Source: Riemerella anatipestifer ATCC 11845 = DSM 15868 (GTDB lineage Bacteria > Bacteroidota > Bacteroidia > Flavobacteriales > Weeksellaceae). From it: 64,000 nucleotides of DNA. The stretch is taken from contig NC_017045.1 of the NCBI RefSeq assembly GCF_000252855.1, forward strand, positions 1,922,001 through 1,986,000, read 5' to 3'. The notes beneath the pieces are model-generated. The model was not told where the DNA came from. It saw nothing but the letters and a program-made list of their open reading frames with translations, and did not search any database. Each line of letters starts with the position of its first letter. Position 1 is the first letter of the stretch. Made by a program: the position numbers and the translations under genes. Shown one piece after another: positions 47,206 to 56,451 of this stretch.

Positions 47206-47318
47206 TTGAAAAATTTCTCCAAAATTATAAAAAATTGTTAATACACTGTTATTAGTTTAAAAAGTTGTATTTTTGCATAGAGAACTGTCTTTTAAGTTGA
47301 AGATAAAAAATAACAATT

Positions 47319-48092
47319 ATGCCAGACAAAAAGATTTTATATGTTACTACAGAGATGTTTCCTTACCAAGAAGAAAGTGCAATGTCTGATGCGGTAAACA
47401 GAATGGCTCTTAAAATGTATGGTGATGGAAATGATGTGCGTGTCTTCATGCCTCGTTTTGGATATATTAGTGAAAGAAAGTTTCAGTTACACGAGGTGAT
47501 TAGGCTTTCAGGAATGAATATTATTATTAATGATTTAGACCAACCTTTAATTATTAAAGTGGCTTCTTTGCCAGGGGAAAGGTTACAGGTTTACTTTATA
47601 GATAATGAAGATTATTTCAAAAGAAAATTTACTTACAAAGATGAAGAGGGGCTTCCTTTCGATGATAATGATGAAAGAGCGATGTTTTTTGCACGAGGTG
47701 TTATAGAAACTATTAAGAAACTTAATTGGGTGCCAGATGTGGTTCATCTTAATGGTTGGATGTCAGCATTTATACCTGTATATCTAAAACATTATTACAA
47801 AAAAGATTCTTATTTTGATGATACCAAGTTTGTTTTGTCTGTATATAATGAAGAAAATTTAGTTTTTGACAAAAAAGCGGTGGTAAATAAGTTTAAATTC
47901 GACAATATAAAAGGAATTAAAGCGTTTGATAATCCTAGCTTCTATAGTTTTTTAGAAGAAGGTATGAATCTTGTAGATGTGGTAGTGAAAGGAGATGAAT
48001 TTTTGGAACAAAATTTAGATGAAAGTTTTTCTCAAGCAAGTTCAGATAAGAAAGAGTATGTTACTCCTGAGTCTGTAGGTGAGATATATTAA
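47319..48092 (+). CDS. glycogen synthase N-domain-like protein, probably non-catalytic
   Basis: The 257 residues resemble only the N-terminal half of GT5 glycogen/starch synthase: KILYVTTEMFPY, a Rossmann-like start, the family stretch ALKMYGDGNDVRVFMPRFGYIS, and PDVVHLNGWMSAFIPVYLK. Real GlgA has about 480 residues and a KxGGL motif for ADP-glucose near residue 15. Here that place reads EESAMSDAVN and the C-terminal catalytic domain is missing. A catalytic role is therefore unlikely. It begins the run to the DUF4270 and glmS genes, with a TATTTTTG promoter element at 47268-47275. Confidence 0.85.
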   Translation: MPDKKILYVTTEMFPYQEESAMSDAVNRMALKMYGDGNDVRVFMPRFGYISERKFQLHEVIRLSGMNIIINDLDQPLIIKVASLPGERLQVYFIDNEDYFKRKFTYKDEEGLPFDDNDERAMFFARGVIETIKKLNWVPDVVHLNGWMSAFIPVYLKHYYKKDSYFDDTKFVLSVYNEENLVFDKKAVVNKFKFDNIKGIKAFDNPSFYSFLEEGMNLVDVVVKGDEFLEQNLDESFSQASSDKKEYVTPESVGEIY

Positions 48093-48118
48093 GAAATAGA
48101 TTTTATTTAATACATTCA

Positions 48119-49624
48119 ATGATAATAGAAACAAAAAAAATCCTTAAACTGTTTGTTGTAGCAGGATTAGGGAGTTTAGTGATACAAAGTTGCGAGTCAG
48201 ATGCAAATAATCTTGGAGAGCAGTTTTTTGCAAGTGGGGCAGCAACAGGTGAAACGCAGAGCTACGATGTGATAGCTTACAACCTCAATAATAATGATAC
48301 CATACAGTCTGATGCATCTCGTATTTCTCAGGCGACTCTAGGGGCTTTTGCAGAAGATAATTTTGGAATGCAAAAGTCTTCTTATATAACACAGTTACGA
48401 TTATCTAGCTATAATCCTGATTTTGGGACTAATGCGAAGGTAGATTCAGTTGTTTTAGAATTGAAACCTATTTACGCTTCAGACTCTGCAACTACATCAA
48501 CAGATGAAGACTATATTTTTACAGGTAATGTAGCGGCTAAAAAGGTAGTAACAACGTATCCTATACAGAAGTATGGTAATAATAAATCACTAACGCTTAA
48601 AGTAGATGAAGTAGATGATTTCTTGTATTCTACAGAGAAGAAATATTACTCTAACCAAAAAGTGGCACTAGGAGTTAATTTGGCAACGGTACCACTTAAT
48701 GGTAAGGTGTCGTCGGTTAGTATTACAAGCGATGCTGATAGTAAAGAATTGTTATCTAGAACCGTAGGCGTTAGAATTCCTCTTGATGCACAGTATTTTC
48801 AAGATAAAATAGTAAGTAAGCAAGGAGCTACAGAACTGAAAGATGCGGCTAGTTTTATCCGTTATATAAAAGGAATAAGACTTTCTGTAGTAGAGAATGA
48901 TGGTTATATTTTTAGATTTACTCCTAATGACACTAGCATTAAGATGTATTATACCTATGATACAACATCTAATGGAGCTACTACCAAAACTTCTGCGGTG
49001 TATCAGTTTGATTTAGGTTCTAGTAATACTCATTTTAATCAAATAGATTATAACAGAACTTCGGCTTATAGTACAGCACTTGCTAATATTGATACAACTA
49101 ATGGAGACGAAAGGCTCTACCTACAAGGTATGGGAGGAGCTGGAGCTGTTTTAAGAATACCTGCAACAGAAATACAAAAAATTAAAAATCTTTATAAAAA
49201 CGAAAATATAGGCATTCTTTCTGCTAAAATAAGATTATATACAGATGATAGTGTATGGAATAAATCTTATGCTAAACCATCAAATTTCTTAGTGAAGTAT
49301 GCTAATCTTAATGACTTTTTAGCTGATGTTTCCGCAATGTCTTTATCATCGTCTTACTCTCTCGTTAAAACTTCTGATTTAACAAGTAATCCTGCTTACT
49401 ATGATATTACCATTACTCAAACTCTTAAAAATATTATAGAAAAGGAGGTAGAGAATAAAGATTTAGAAATTAATGTGGGAGATTATTTAAAAAGTACACA
49501 GGGAACTTTGCTAGGACAAAACTATAATACTAGAGCTTATGCTCCTCAAAGAATAGTATTAGTTGGTTCTAAAACAACCAATCAGAATAAAGTGAAATTA
49601 AATATTATTTACGCTAAAAAATAA
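48119..49624 (+). CDS. DUF4270 lipoprotein
   Basis: The 501 residues match the DUF4270 family: a lipoprotein signal with the lipobox GSLVIQSC, then LGEQFFASGA and a long beta-sandwich-like body with SYDVIAYNLNNND, FAEDNFGMQKSSYITQLRL and DSVVLELK. It is probably attached to the outer membrane. The function is not known; the family is restricted to Bacteroidota. It sits 26 bases after the GT5-like gene and 5 bases before glmS, so all three are probably one operon. Its link to glmS hints at a cell-envelope role (inference). Confidence 0.88.
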   Translation: MIIETKKILKLFVVAGLGSLVIQSCESDANNLGEQFFASGAATGETQSYDVIAYNLNNNDTIQSDASRISQATLGAFAEDNFGMQKSSYITQLRLSSYNPDFGTNAKVDSVVLELKPIYASDSATTSTDEDYIFTGNVAAKKVVTTYPIQKYGNNKSLTLKVDEVDDFLYSTEKKYYSNQKVALGVNLATVPLNGKVSSVSITSDADSKELLSRTVGVRIPLDAQYFQDKIVSKQGATELKDAASFIRYIKGIRLSVVENDGYIFRFTPNDTSIKMYYTYDTTSNGATTKTSAVYQFDLGSSNTHFNQIDYNRTSAYSTALANIDTTNGDERLYLQGMGGAGAVLRIPATEIQKIKNLYKNENIGILSAKIRLYTDDSVWNKSYAKPSNFLVKYANLNDFLADVSAMSLSSSYSLVKTSDLTSNPAYYDITITQTLKNIIEKEVENKDLEINVGDYLKSTQGTLLGQNYNTRAYAPQRIVLVGSKTTNQNKVKLNIIYAKK

Positions 49625-49629
49625 GGTAT

Positions 49630-51483
49630 ATGTGTGGAATAGTAGGATATACAGGGCATAGAGATGCTTACGAAGTAGTTATTAACGGTCTTAAAAGATT
49701 AGAATATAGAGGGTATGATAGTGCTGGGATAGTATTGGAAGACTCATCTAGTTCTTATGATATAAAAAAGACAAAGGGTAAAGTTTCCGATTTAGTAAGT
49801 ATATCAGAGAATCTTAAAAATACATCACACATAGGTATGGGGCATACTAGGTGGGCTACTCACGGTGTACCTAGTGATAAAAACTCACACCCTCATGTTT
49901 CTAATAATGGTAAGGTGGCTATAGTACATAATGGGATTATAGAAAACTATGATACCATTAAAACTATGTTAGTGTCTAAAGGTTATATTTTTCATTCAGA
50001 GACAGATACTGAAGTTTTAGTTAATCTTATTCAGTATTTTATGGATGAAAATAAAGAATTAGATTTTCCAGAAGCAGTCCGTTATGCTCTTAACGAGGTT
50101 TATGGAGCGTATGCAATTACGGTAATGCATAAAGATTATCCTAGCCTTTTAGTAGTAGCAAGGTTGGGTTCTCCTCTTGCGATAGGGATAGGTGATAAAG
50201 AATATTTTATTGCATCAGATGCCTCTCCATTTGTAGAATTTGCTAAAGAGGCTATCTATCTAGAGGAAGGTCATATAGCAACTATATCTTTAGAGAATGG
50301 TGTAGATATTAGAAAAATAGAAGATAATTCTAAAATCACTCCAGTCATTCAAGAGCTTAAGCTTAATCTAGAGCAGATAGAGAAGGGGGGCTATGAGCAT
50401 TTTATGCTTAAAGAAATTTTTGAGCAACCTAAATCTATTCACGATACTATGAGAGGTCGTCTTTTGGTAGATGAAGGTATTATTAAGATGGCTGGTATTT
50501 GGGATCATTTGGAGAAATTGAATAATGCTAATCGTATCATTATCATTGCTTGTGGTACTTCTTGGCATGCAGGATTGATAGGAGAATACCTTATTGAAGA
50601 ATTTGCAAGAGTACCTGTAGAGGTAGAATATGCTTCTGAGTTTAGATATAGAAACCCAATTATAACGGATAAGGATGTCGTTATTGCGATTTCTCAGTCG
50701 GGAGAAACAGCTGATACAATGGCAGCTATTAAAATGGCAAGAGAAAAAGGGGCATTTATTTATGGTATTTGTAATGTAGTAGATTCTTCTATTGCTCGTT
50801 TTTCAGACGCAGGGTCTTATACTCATGCTGGACCAGAGATAGGGGTAGCTTCTACTAAGGCGTTTACCGCACAATTAACCATTTTAACCTTGATTGCACT
50901 TAAATTAGGTAAGCATAACGGAAACTTAAGCAATCAGGAATTTATGAAGCTGATTACAGAACTAGATACCATTCCTAAAAAAGTAGAGGAGGTATTGGCT
51001 TCTACTCATGATTATGTGAAGAAAGTAGCACATGATTTTGTAGAATCAACCAACTTCTTGTATCTTGGTAGGGGATATAATTTCCCTGCAGCTTTAGAAG
51101 GAGCGTTAAAGTTGAAGGAAATTTCTTATATCCACGCAGAAGGATATCCTGCAGCAGAAATGAAGCATGGTCCTATTGCACTTATTGATGAGAATATGCC
51201 TATCGTAATAATAGCACCTAAAAATAAACATTACGATAAAGTGGTGAGTAATGTGCAAGAAATTAAAGCCAGAAAAGGTAAAGTGCTAGCTGTAGTAACT
51301 AAAGGTGATGAACAAGTGGCTTCTATGTCGGACTATGTGATTGAAATCCCTGAAACTTCAGAATGTTTCTCTCCTATTATAGCATCAGTACCATTACAGT
51401 TATTAGCTTATTATATTGCTGTTTACAGAGGAGCTAATGTAGATCAGCCTAGAAACTTGGCGAAGTCAGTTACAGTAGAGTAA
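49630..51483 (+). CDS. glmS: glucosamine-6-phosphate synthase
   Basis: The 617 residues comprise a glutaminase domain with catalytic Cys2 (MCGIVGY), the family motifs RLEYRGYDSAGI and GHTRWATHG, a linker, and two SIS domains (ACGTSWHAGLIGEYLIEE, ISQSGETADTMAAI) ending in NLAKSVTVE. It makes glucosamine-6-phosphate from fructose-6-phosphate and glutamine for peptidoglycan and LPS. It ends a three-gene run; 170 bases of AT-rich sequence separate it from gldK. No ribozyme is seen upstream, as expected in this phylum. Confidence 0.97.
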   Translation: MCGIVGYTGHRDAYEVVINGLKRLEYRGYDSAGIVLEDSSSSYDIKKTKGKVSDLVSISENLKNTSHIGMGHTRWATHGVPSDKNSHPHVSNNGKVAIVHNGIIENYDTIKTMLVSKGYIFHSETDTEVLVNLIQYFMDENKELDFPEAVRYALNEVYGAYAITVMHKDYPSLLVVARLGSPLAIGIGDKEYFIASDASPFVEFAKEAIYLEEGHIATISLENGVDIRKIEDNSKITPVIQELKLNLEQIEKGGYEHFMLKEIFEQPKSIHDTMRGRLLVDEGIIKMAGIWDHLEKLNNANRIIIIACGTSWHAGLIGEYLIEEFARVPVEVEYASEFRYRNPIITDKDVVIAISQSGETADTMAAIKMAREKGAFIYGICNVVDSSIARFSDAGSYTHAGPEIGVASTKAFTAQLTILTLIALKLGKHNGNLSNQEFMKLITELDTIPKKVEEVLASTHDYVKKVAHDFVESTNFLYLGRGYNFPAALEGALKLKEISYIHAEGYPAAEMKHGPIALIDENMPIVIIAPKNKHYDKVVSNVQEIKARKGKVLAVVTKGDEQVASMSDYVIEIPETSECFSPIIASVPLQLLAYYIAVYRGANVDQPRNLAKSVTVE

Positions 51484-51540
51484 AATATTTTACTTTTATA
51501 TGAAATAATTGTAATAAAAATTCGTTAACACTTATATGTT

Positions 51541-51573
51541 TTTGAATGAATAATTCAAAAAAGGTTATATTTA
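51541..51573 (+). promoter_or_regulatory. promoter of the gldKLMN operon
   Basis: TTTG (51541-51544), a 21-nt spacer and TATATTTA (51566-51573) fit the consensus except for the last base of the -7 box. The predicted start near 51580 leaves a leader of about 75 nt before gldK. The stretch AAAAAAGGTTATATTT is almost the same as in the POT promoter at 16160. Confidence 0.6.
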
Positions 51574-51653
51574 CGCATTAAAATCAATATATATAAGTTT
51601 TGTGTTAATTGGTTTGAAACTAAAAATTAGAAAATTAAATTAAACATCATCAG

Positions 51654-53066
51654 ATGAAAAAAATATTTTTTGTACTCTTATCAGCATCTTTGGTTGTTTC
51701 GTGCTCTAGAGGAAGTAAGTCTTCTGGTAAACCTACCACTAAGGGAGAACTTATACCCAAAAACAAATCACAGTCATTTGTAGCAGAGAGACCATACGGT
51801 ATGGTAGCTATTCCTGGAGGCTCCTTTGTCATGGGTATGGCAGATGTAGATTATACTAATATGCCAGAAAAAGCTCCATTAAAAACGGTTACAGTATCCT
51901 CTTTCTTTATGGATGAAACAGAGGTTACCAACGCTCAGTACAGACTGTTTATAGACTATGTAAGAGATTCTATTGCTAGAACTTTACTTGCAGAAGCAGC
52001 AGGTGATGTAACTTCAGGTGGAGGTAATGGTACAGGAATATCAGATTACGCTTACCTCGCTAAAAAAGCAGGAAATGCTACACCATATCAAGAGTATTTA
52101 GATTCTAAAGGAGGTAGAGATGGTTATGATGAGTCTAAAAGATTAGATTGGGGAGTTCCTTTAAAGTGGAATACATCTGATTATCCGGATGTTCAGTATG
52201 CAGAAGTTATAGAATCTATGTATCTTCCTCCAGCGGAAAGAATAAATGGTGAGAGAATTATTGATACTAGAAAATTGAAATACGCCTACAAGTGGGAAGA
52301 TATAGAGTCTGCCGTTAAAGATGGTAAGAGAAGCTCAGATTATCTTAAAAAAGAAAGTATTGCAGTTTATCCTGATACAACAGTTTGGATTAAAGATTTT
52401 AATTATGCTTATAACACTCCACTATATGATGGTTACTTTTGGCACAAAGCCTATAAAAACTATCCTGTAGTAGGCATTACTTGGGATCAAGCTAGAGCTT
52501 ATTGTGATTACAAGACTAAGGCTAAGAGAGATGAGAATAAAAAGTCAAAGAAAAGAAAAGAATCTCCAATGGCATTCCGTTTACCTACAGAAGCAGAGTG
52601 GGAATATGCTGCTAGAGGAGGTAGAGAAAATGCGACTTATCCTTGGGGAGGACCTTATTTAATGGATGATAGAGGTTGTTATATGGCAAACTTTAAGCCT
52701 AAAAGAGGTAATTATATAGAGGACGAAAAGAAAGGAAACTACACTTATACAGCTCCTGTAAAATCTTTCCCTAAGAATGATTTTGGTCTTTATGATATGG
52801 CGGGAAATGTATCTGAATGGACAGAGTCTCCGTATAGTAATGCAACTTATCAGTTTTCTTCAACACTAAATCCGCACTTGTCTAACCAAGCATATAGAGA
52901 TGTTAAAAAATCAGTAAGAGGAGGTTCTTGGAAAGACGTGGGTTATCTATTGATGACGGGGTATAGAGACTGGGAAAGAAAAGATTCCGCTAGGAGCTAT
53001 ATAGGATTTAGAACTGTACAGGATATACCAGAAGGCTCAGCTAAGTTTAAGAGAAAAACAAAATAA
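51654..53066 (+). CDS. gldK: T9SS outer-membrane lipoprotein GldK/PorK
   Basis: The 470 residues start with a lipoprotein signal (LSASLVVSC). The mature part is a formylglycine-generating-enzyme-like (SUMF1) fold: MVAIPGGSFVMGMAD, FFMDETEVTNAQYRLFIDYV, AFRLPTEAEWEYAARGG, DMAGNVSEWTESPY and SVRGGSWKDVGYLL. GldK forms a ring with GldN on the periplasmic side of the outer membrane in the type IX secretion system. The sulfatase-activating function is not expected. It is the first gene of gldKLMN. Confidence 0.96.
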   Translation: MKKIFFVLLSASLVVSCSRGSKSSGKPTTKGELIPKNKSQSFVAERPYGMVAIPGGSFVMGMADVDYTNMPEKAPLKTVTVSSFFMDETEVTNAQYRLFIDYVRDSIARTLLAEAAGDVTSGGGNGTGISDYAYLAKKAGNATPYQEYLDSKGGRDGYDESKRLDWGVPLKWNTSDYPDVQYAEVIESMYLPPAERINGERIIDTRKLKYAYKWEDIESAVKDGKRSSDYLKKESIAVYPDTTVWIKDFNYAYNTPLYDGYFWHKAYKNYPVVGITWDQARAYCDYKTKAKRDENKKSKKRKESPMAFRLPTEAEWEYAARGGRENATYPWGGPYLMDDRGCYMANFKPKRGNYIEDEKKGNYTYTAPVKSFPKNDFGLYDMAGNVSEWTESPYSNATYQFSSTLNPHLSNQAYRDVKKSVRGGSWKDVGYLLMTGYRDWERKDSARSYIGFRTVQDIPEGSAKFKRKTK

Positions 53067-53098
53067 TAAATTAAAAGTAATAAGTATATTTTCACATC

Positions 53099-53785
53099 AT
53101 GAGACTAAATGATAAAACATTAAATTTCATCTACTCTGTAGGTGCTTCTGTAGTAATTTTAGGTGCATTTTTTAAAATGACTCATACTACCTTCGGAGGT
53201 TTAATCAATCCTAATTGGATTTTAGGAGCAGGTCTAATTACCGAGGCTCTCATATTCTTGCTATATGCGTTTAACCCTCCATTAGAGGAGACTAAATATG
53301 CTTGGGAAAATGTGTATCCAGAATTATTAGATGCTAATGCACAGCCTAAGCCTAGAAAAAATAATATAGTAGAACAAACTCAAGATATAAAACAACTAGA
53401 GGTTTCTCTTTCTGAAAAGTTAGATAAAATGTTAAAAGAGGCTAATCTAGATGTACAACTATTTGAGAGACTTAGAACAGGAATAGATAAGTTTTCTGCA
53501 TCTGTAGATCAGATAAATCAAACTGTAGATGTGTCTTCGTCTACTCAGAAGTATAATGATCAGCTTACATTGGCTGCTAATCATCTAGAGAGTATGAATG
53601 CACTTTATGCATTACAGTTAGAACATGGTAAAGCTCAGTCAGAATATCATCAAAAATATGTTTCTGATTTACAAAAATCAGTAGCACAATCAGAGAAGTT
53701 TAATCAAGAGTTAGATGGGCTTACAGCTAACCTTAATAATCTTAATAGAGTTTATGGAGGTATGTTGAACGCGATGAAAGGATAA
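53099..53785 (+). CDS. gldL: T9SS inner-membrane motor protein GldL
   Basis: The 228 residues have two membrane helices near the N terminus (about 10-28 and 36-58) with the family stretch ILGAFFKMTHTTFGG and a Glu in GAGLITEALIF within helix 2, a position implicated in proton use. A cytoplasmic coiled-coil tail follows (about 95-228). GldL pentamers surround GldM dimers and convert proton flow to rotation. It lies 32 bases after gldK and 50 before gldM. Confidence 0.95.
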   Translation: MRLNDKTLNFIYSVGASVVILGAFFKMTHTTFGGLINPNWILGAGLITEALIFLLYAFNPPLEETKYAWENVYPELLDANAQPKPRKNNIVEQTQDIKQLEVSLSEKLDKMLKEANLDVQLFERLRTGIDKFSASVDQINQTVDVSSSTQKYNDQLTLAANHLESMNALYALQLEHGKAQSEYHQKYVSDLQKSVAQSEKFNQELDGLTANLNNLNRVYGGMLNAMKG

Positions 53786-53835
53786 AATTTTCTTTTTCAA
53801 AGTTTTAATCTATTTTTTAACCTTAAAAAACTAAA

Positions 53836-55395
53836 ATGGCAAAGGAAAAATTATCACCGCGTCAGAAGATGATTAACTTGATGTATCTTGTTTTCATTGC
53901 AATGCTTGCGATGCAGATAGATCAGGAGATTATACGCTCTTACAATGATACAAGAGATACACTAAGTCAGACGACATTACTTACTCAGTCTAAGAATAAA
54001 ATATTTGAGGAGACTCTTCGCCAAAAGGCAGAAAACTCTCCAGAGTCTTTCTCGCAGCCTTATGAGCAATATAAATTATTAAAGGATAAAATAGATGCTT
54101 TAGTAAAATTTATAGAGGTTTCCAAGACAGAGATGCAGAAGTTTGCAGGTCAGGATATGACTTCTAAGGAGTTTAATTTTAATGCTTTAAATAATACGGA
54201 TGCTTCTACACTTTATTTTTTTGATAAAGCAAATGAGGCTAGTCCAAGTAAAAATGCTGAGAAATTGAAAACTCTAATGGGAGAAATTAAAAGTTTAACA
54301 TTGCAAATTTTTCCTAAAACGCCACAGAATGAAGCTATTATAGAAAGAGCTAACAGTTCTTTTAGCACGGCAGTTAGTACAAGTAGTGTTAAAAAAGATT
54401 GGTTAATTTCTAAATTTTATAATCAGCCGTTAGTGGCTGCATTAGCTAATCTAGAGGTTTTACAGTCTGAAGCTAGAAATTTACAGTCAGATGCTTTGGC
54501 TAATATGCTTAAAGAAAAAGTAGATGCGGATATTAAGTTTAATGCGTTTGAAGCTATTGTCGCTGCACCAACAGTTGTTTTACAAGGTGATAAAGCTGAA
54601 GCTAAGGTAATTGTTGGGACTTATGCTAGTTCTGTTCCTGGTATGTCTATATCTGGTGTGGATAGAACAGCTAATGGTCAAGGGTTCAAAAGTCTTAATA
54701 CAGGGAGTGTAGGTGACTTTAAATTCAATGGAGAAATTACATTTTTAGATGCTAATCAGAAGCAAATAAGATTACCTTTTTCTCATGCTTATCGTGTAAT
54801 AGCAGGGGCTAAGGAAGTAGCATTGCAGAGTGGGGCTGTGGTTTCTGCTGATAAGATGAATGTACTTTATAGAGGGGTAGATAATCCTGTTTCAGCTTCT
54901 ATGCTAGGTGTTGATAATGCGTCAGTAAAATTATCTGCTGCTGGGGCTTCTGTATCTGGAGGTAAAGGCAAATGGATTATCCGTCCAGGAGCTGGTAATT
55001 CGGTAAATATTACAGTTACGGGTACTTTGCCTAATGGTAAAGCTACTACAGCTTCATTCCCGTTCAGAGTGAAAAGTGTTCCTGCTCCGCAAGGGGAAAT
55101 TAGAGGACAGAATGTGGTTTCTATGCCTGCAAGTTCTATTAAAAATCAAACTATATCTGCCGCAATTCCAGATTTTGAATTTCCTGTAAGTTTTACAGTA
55201 ACTGGATTTAGAGTGAAAATACCAGGTAAGGCAGCAAGTTTTATCAGTGGTAATAGTTTGAGTTCAGTAGCAGCACAAACAGCTAACTTGCGTTCTGGCG
55301 ATGTAGTTTATGTTTACGATATACAAGCTACGGCTAGTGGTTTGGGTGGACAAATGCTTAAGAATATTTCTCCAGTAGTGATAAATGTTCAGTAA
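53836..55395 (+). CDS. gldM: T9SS motor shaft protein GldM
   Basis: The 519 residues start with the family signature LSPRQKMINLMYLVFIAMLA forming the single membrane helix (about 13-33). The periplasmic part has a long helical D1 domain (to about 220) and three beta-rich D2-D4 domains, each visible as repeating strand segments (KAEAKVIVGTYASS, VSASMLGVDNASVKLSA, VSFTVTGFRVKIPGK). GldM spans the periplasm and transmits torque from GldL to the GldK/GldN ring. The length matches known proteins of 510-520 residues. Confidence 0.96.
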   Translation: MAKEKLSPRQKMINLMYLVFIAMLAMQIDQEIIRSYNDTRDTLSQTTLLTQSKNKIFEETLRQKAENSPESFSQPYEQYKLLKDKIDALVKFIEVSKTEMQKFAGQDMTSKEFNFNALNNTDASTLYFFDKANEASPSKNAEKLKTLMGEIKSLTLQIFPKTPQNEAIIERANSSFSTAVSTSSVKKDWLISKFYNQPLVAALANLEVLQSEARNLQSDALANMLKEKVDADIKFNAFEAIVAAPTVVLQGDKAEAKVIVGTYASSVPGMSISGVDRTANGQGFKSLNTGSVGDFKFNGEITFLDANQKQIRLPFSHAYRVIAGAKEVALQSGAVVSADKMNVLYRGVDNPVSASMLGVDNASVKLSAAGASVSGGKGKWIIRPGAGNSVNITVTGTLPNGKATTASFPFRVKSVPAPQGEIRGQNVVSMPASSIKNQTISAAIPDFEFPVSFTVTGFRVKIPGKAASFISGNSLSSVAAQTANLRSGDVVYVYDIQATASGLGGQMLKNISPVVINVQ

Positions 55396-55450
55396 TTTTT
55401 ATAAAGTTGAGATTCCTTAATAATAGAGGAAAAATAAAATAATAGTACCA

Positions 55451-56365
55451 ATGAAAAAAATCATTTTTAGTGCTTTCATATTAGCTTCTGGTTTTGCTTG
55501 GGCACAGAATATTCTTAATGCGAAATCTCCTGAGGAGTTTCGAAAGTTAAGAGAGGATAATCAAGCTCAAAAGGGAGACGAAATAATATCTACAGAAGTA
55601 AAACCATTAGACTATGGCTATATAGAGGATAAAGATATTCTTAGAAGTATGGTGGTGTGGGAAATTATTGATATGAATGAGAAAATAAATCAGCCTTTCT
55701 ATCATAATTCTGATGGTTTGGTATCTCAGAATAAGTCTTTGTATCAGTTACTATTAGACGGTATCAATAGTGGTAAAATAAAAGAAGTTTATGATGATGA
55801 GATGTTTACTACTAGGCTAAAACCTGAAGAAATACAGCAGAGAATGAGTAGAGTGGTAACTTCGGACTGGCTCATTGATAAGATTAACAGTGGTGAGAAG
55901 GTTTCTGATGAAGATAAAAAAGCTGGTACAGATGTTTATGAAACGAAGTCTGAACATGTTAAGTTGTTGAAAATAAAAGGTATGTGGTATATTGATAGAA
56001 GAGATGGACAAATGAAATATCGTCTTCTTGGAATAGCTGCTATGGGACCAGATCCACAAACTATGGGGCAACAATTTGCTGATAAAGAAGAACTGATTGA
56101 CCTTTTCTGGGTGTTCTATCCAGATGCTAGAGAGATTACAGCTAATGCTAGAGTATTCAATAGTAAGAACTTGTCTTCCGATATAAGTTTTGATGATATT
56201 CTTAATGCAAGAAGGTTCTCTTCTATTATTTATAAATCTGAAAATGGCTTAGGAAATGGTGTAATTAAAGATTATATACCTAACGATGCAGAGGCTCAGT
56301 TGGAAGAAAGCGAAAGGATTAAAAACCAAATATTAGAAATGGAAAACGATATGTGGAACTACTAG
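55451..56365 (+). CDS. gldN: T9SS periplasmic protein GldN/PorN
   Basis: The 304 residues have a signal peptide (ending FAWAQ) and family stretches LDYGYIEDKDILRSMVVWEIIDMNEK (kept in GldN as YGYI...LWS-type), WYIDRRDGQMKYRLLGIAAMGPD and DDILNARRFSSIIYKSEN. It binds GldK under the outer membrane. Some flavobacteria also carry a gldO paralogue after gldN; here there is none. A terminator lies 37 bases downstream. Confidence 0.95.
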   Translation: MKKIIFSAFILASGFAWAQNILNAKSPEEFRKLREDNQAQKGDEIISTEVKPLDYGYIEDKDILRSMVVWEIIDMNEKINQPFYHNSDGLVSQNKSLYQLLLDGINSGKIKEVYDDEMFTTRLKPEEIQQRMSRVVTSDWLIDKINSGEKVSDEDKKAGTDVYETKSEHVKLLKIKGMWYIDRRDGQMKYRLLGIAAMGPDPQTMGQQFADKEELIDLFWVFYPDAREITANARVFNSKNLSSDISFDDILNARRFSSIIYKSENGLGNGVIKDYIPNDAEAQLEESERIKNQILEMENDMWNY

Positions 56366-56401
56366 ATTTACAGTGTTCTGTGTATGTTTTTGTATAATAA
56401 T

Positions 56402-56429
56402 AAAACCTGAGTCCATAAGCTCAGGTTTT
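56402..56429 (+). terminator. terminator of the gldKLMN operon
   Basis: AAAACCTGAG (56402-56411) pairs perfectly with CTCAGGTTTT (56420-56429) around an 8-base loop. Confidence 0.85.
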
Positions 56430-56451
56430 GTGTTTAAAATAAAAAGATTTT

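Noticed and set aside
47206-47318. Riboswitch between panC and the GT5-like gene
   Set aside because: The 113 bases are AT-rich with no stable fold beyond a promoter box.
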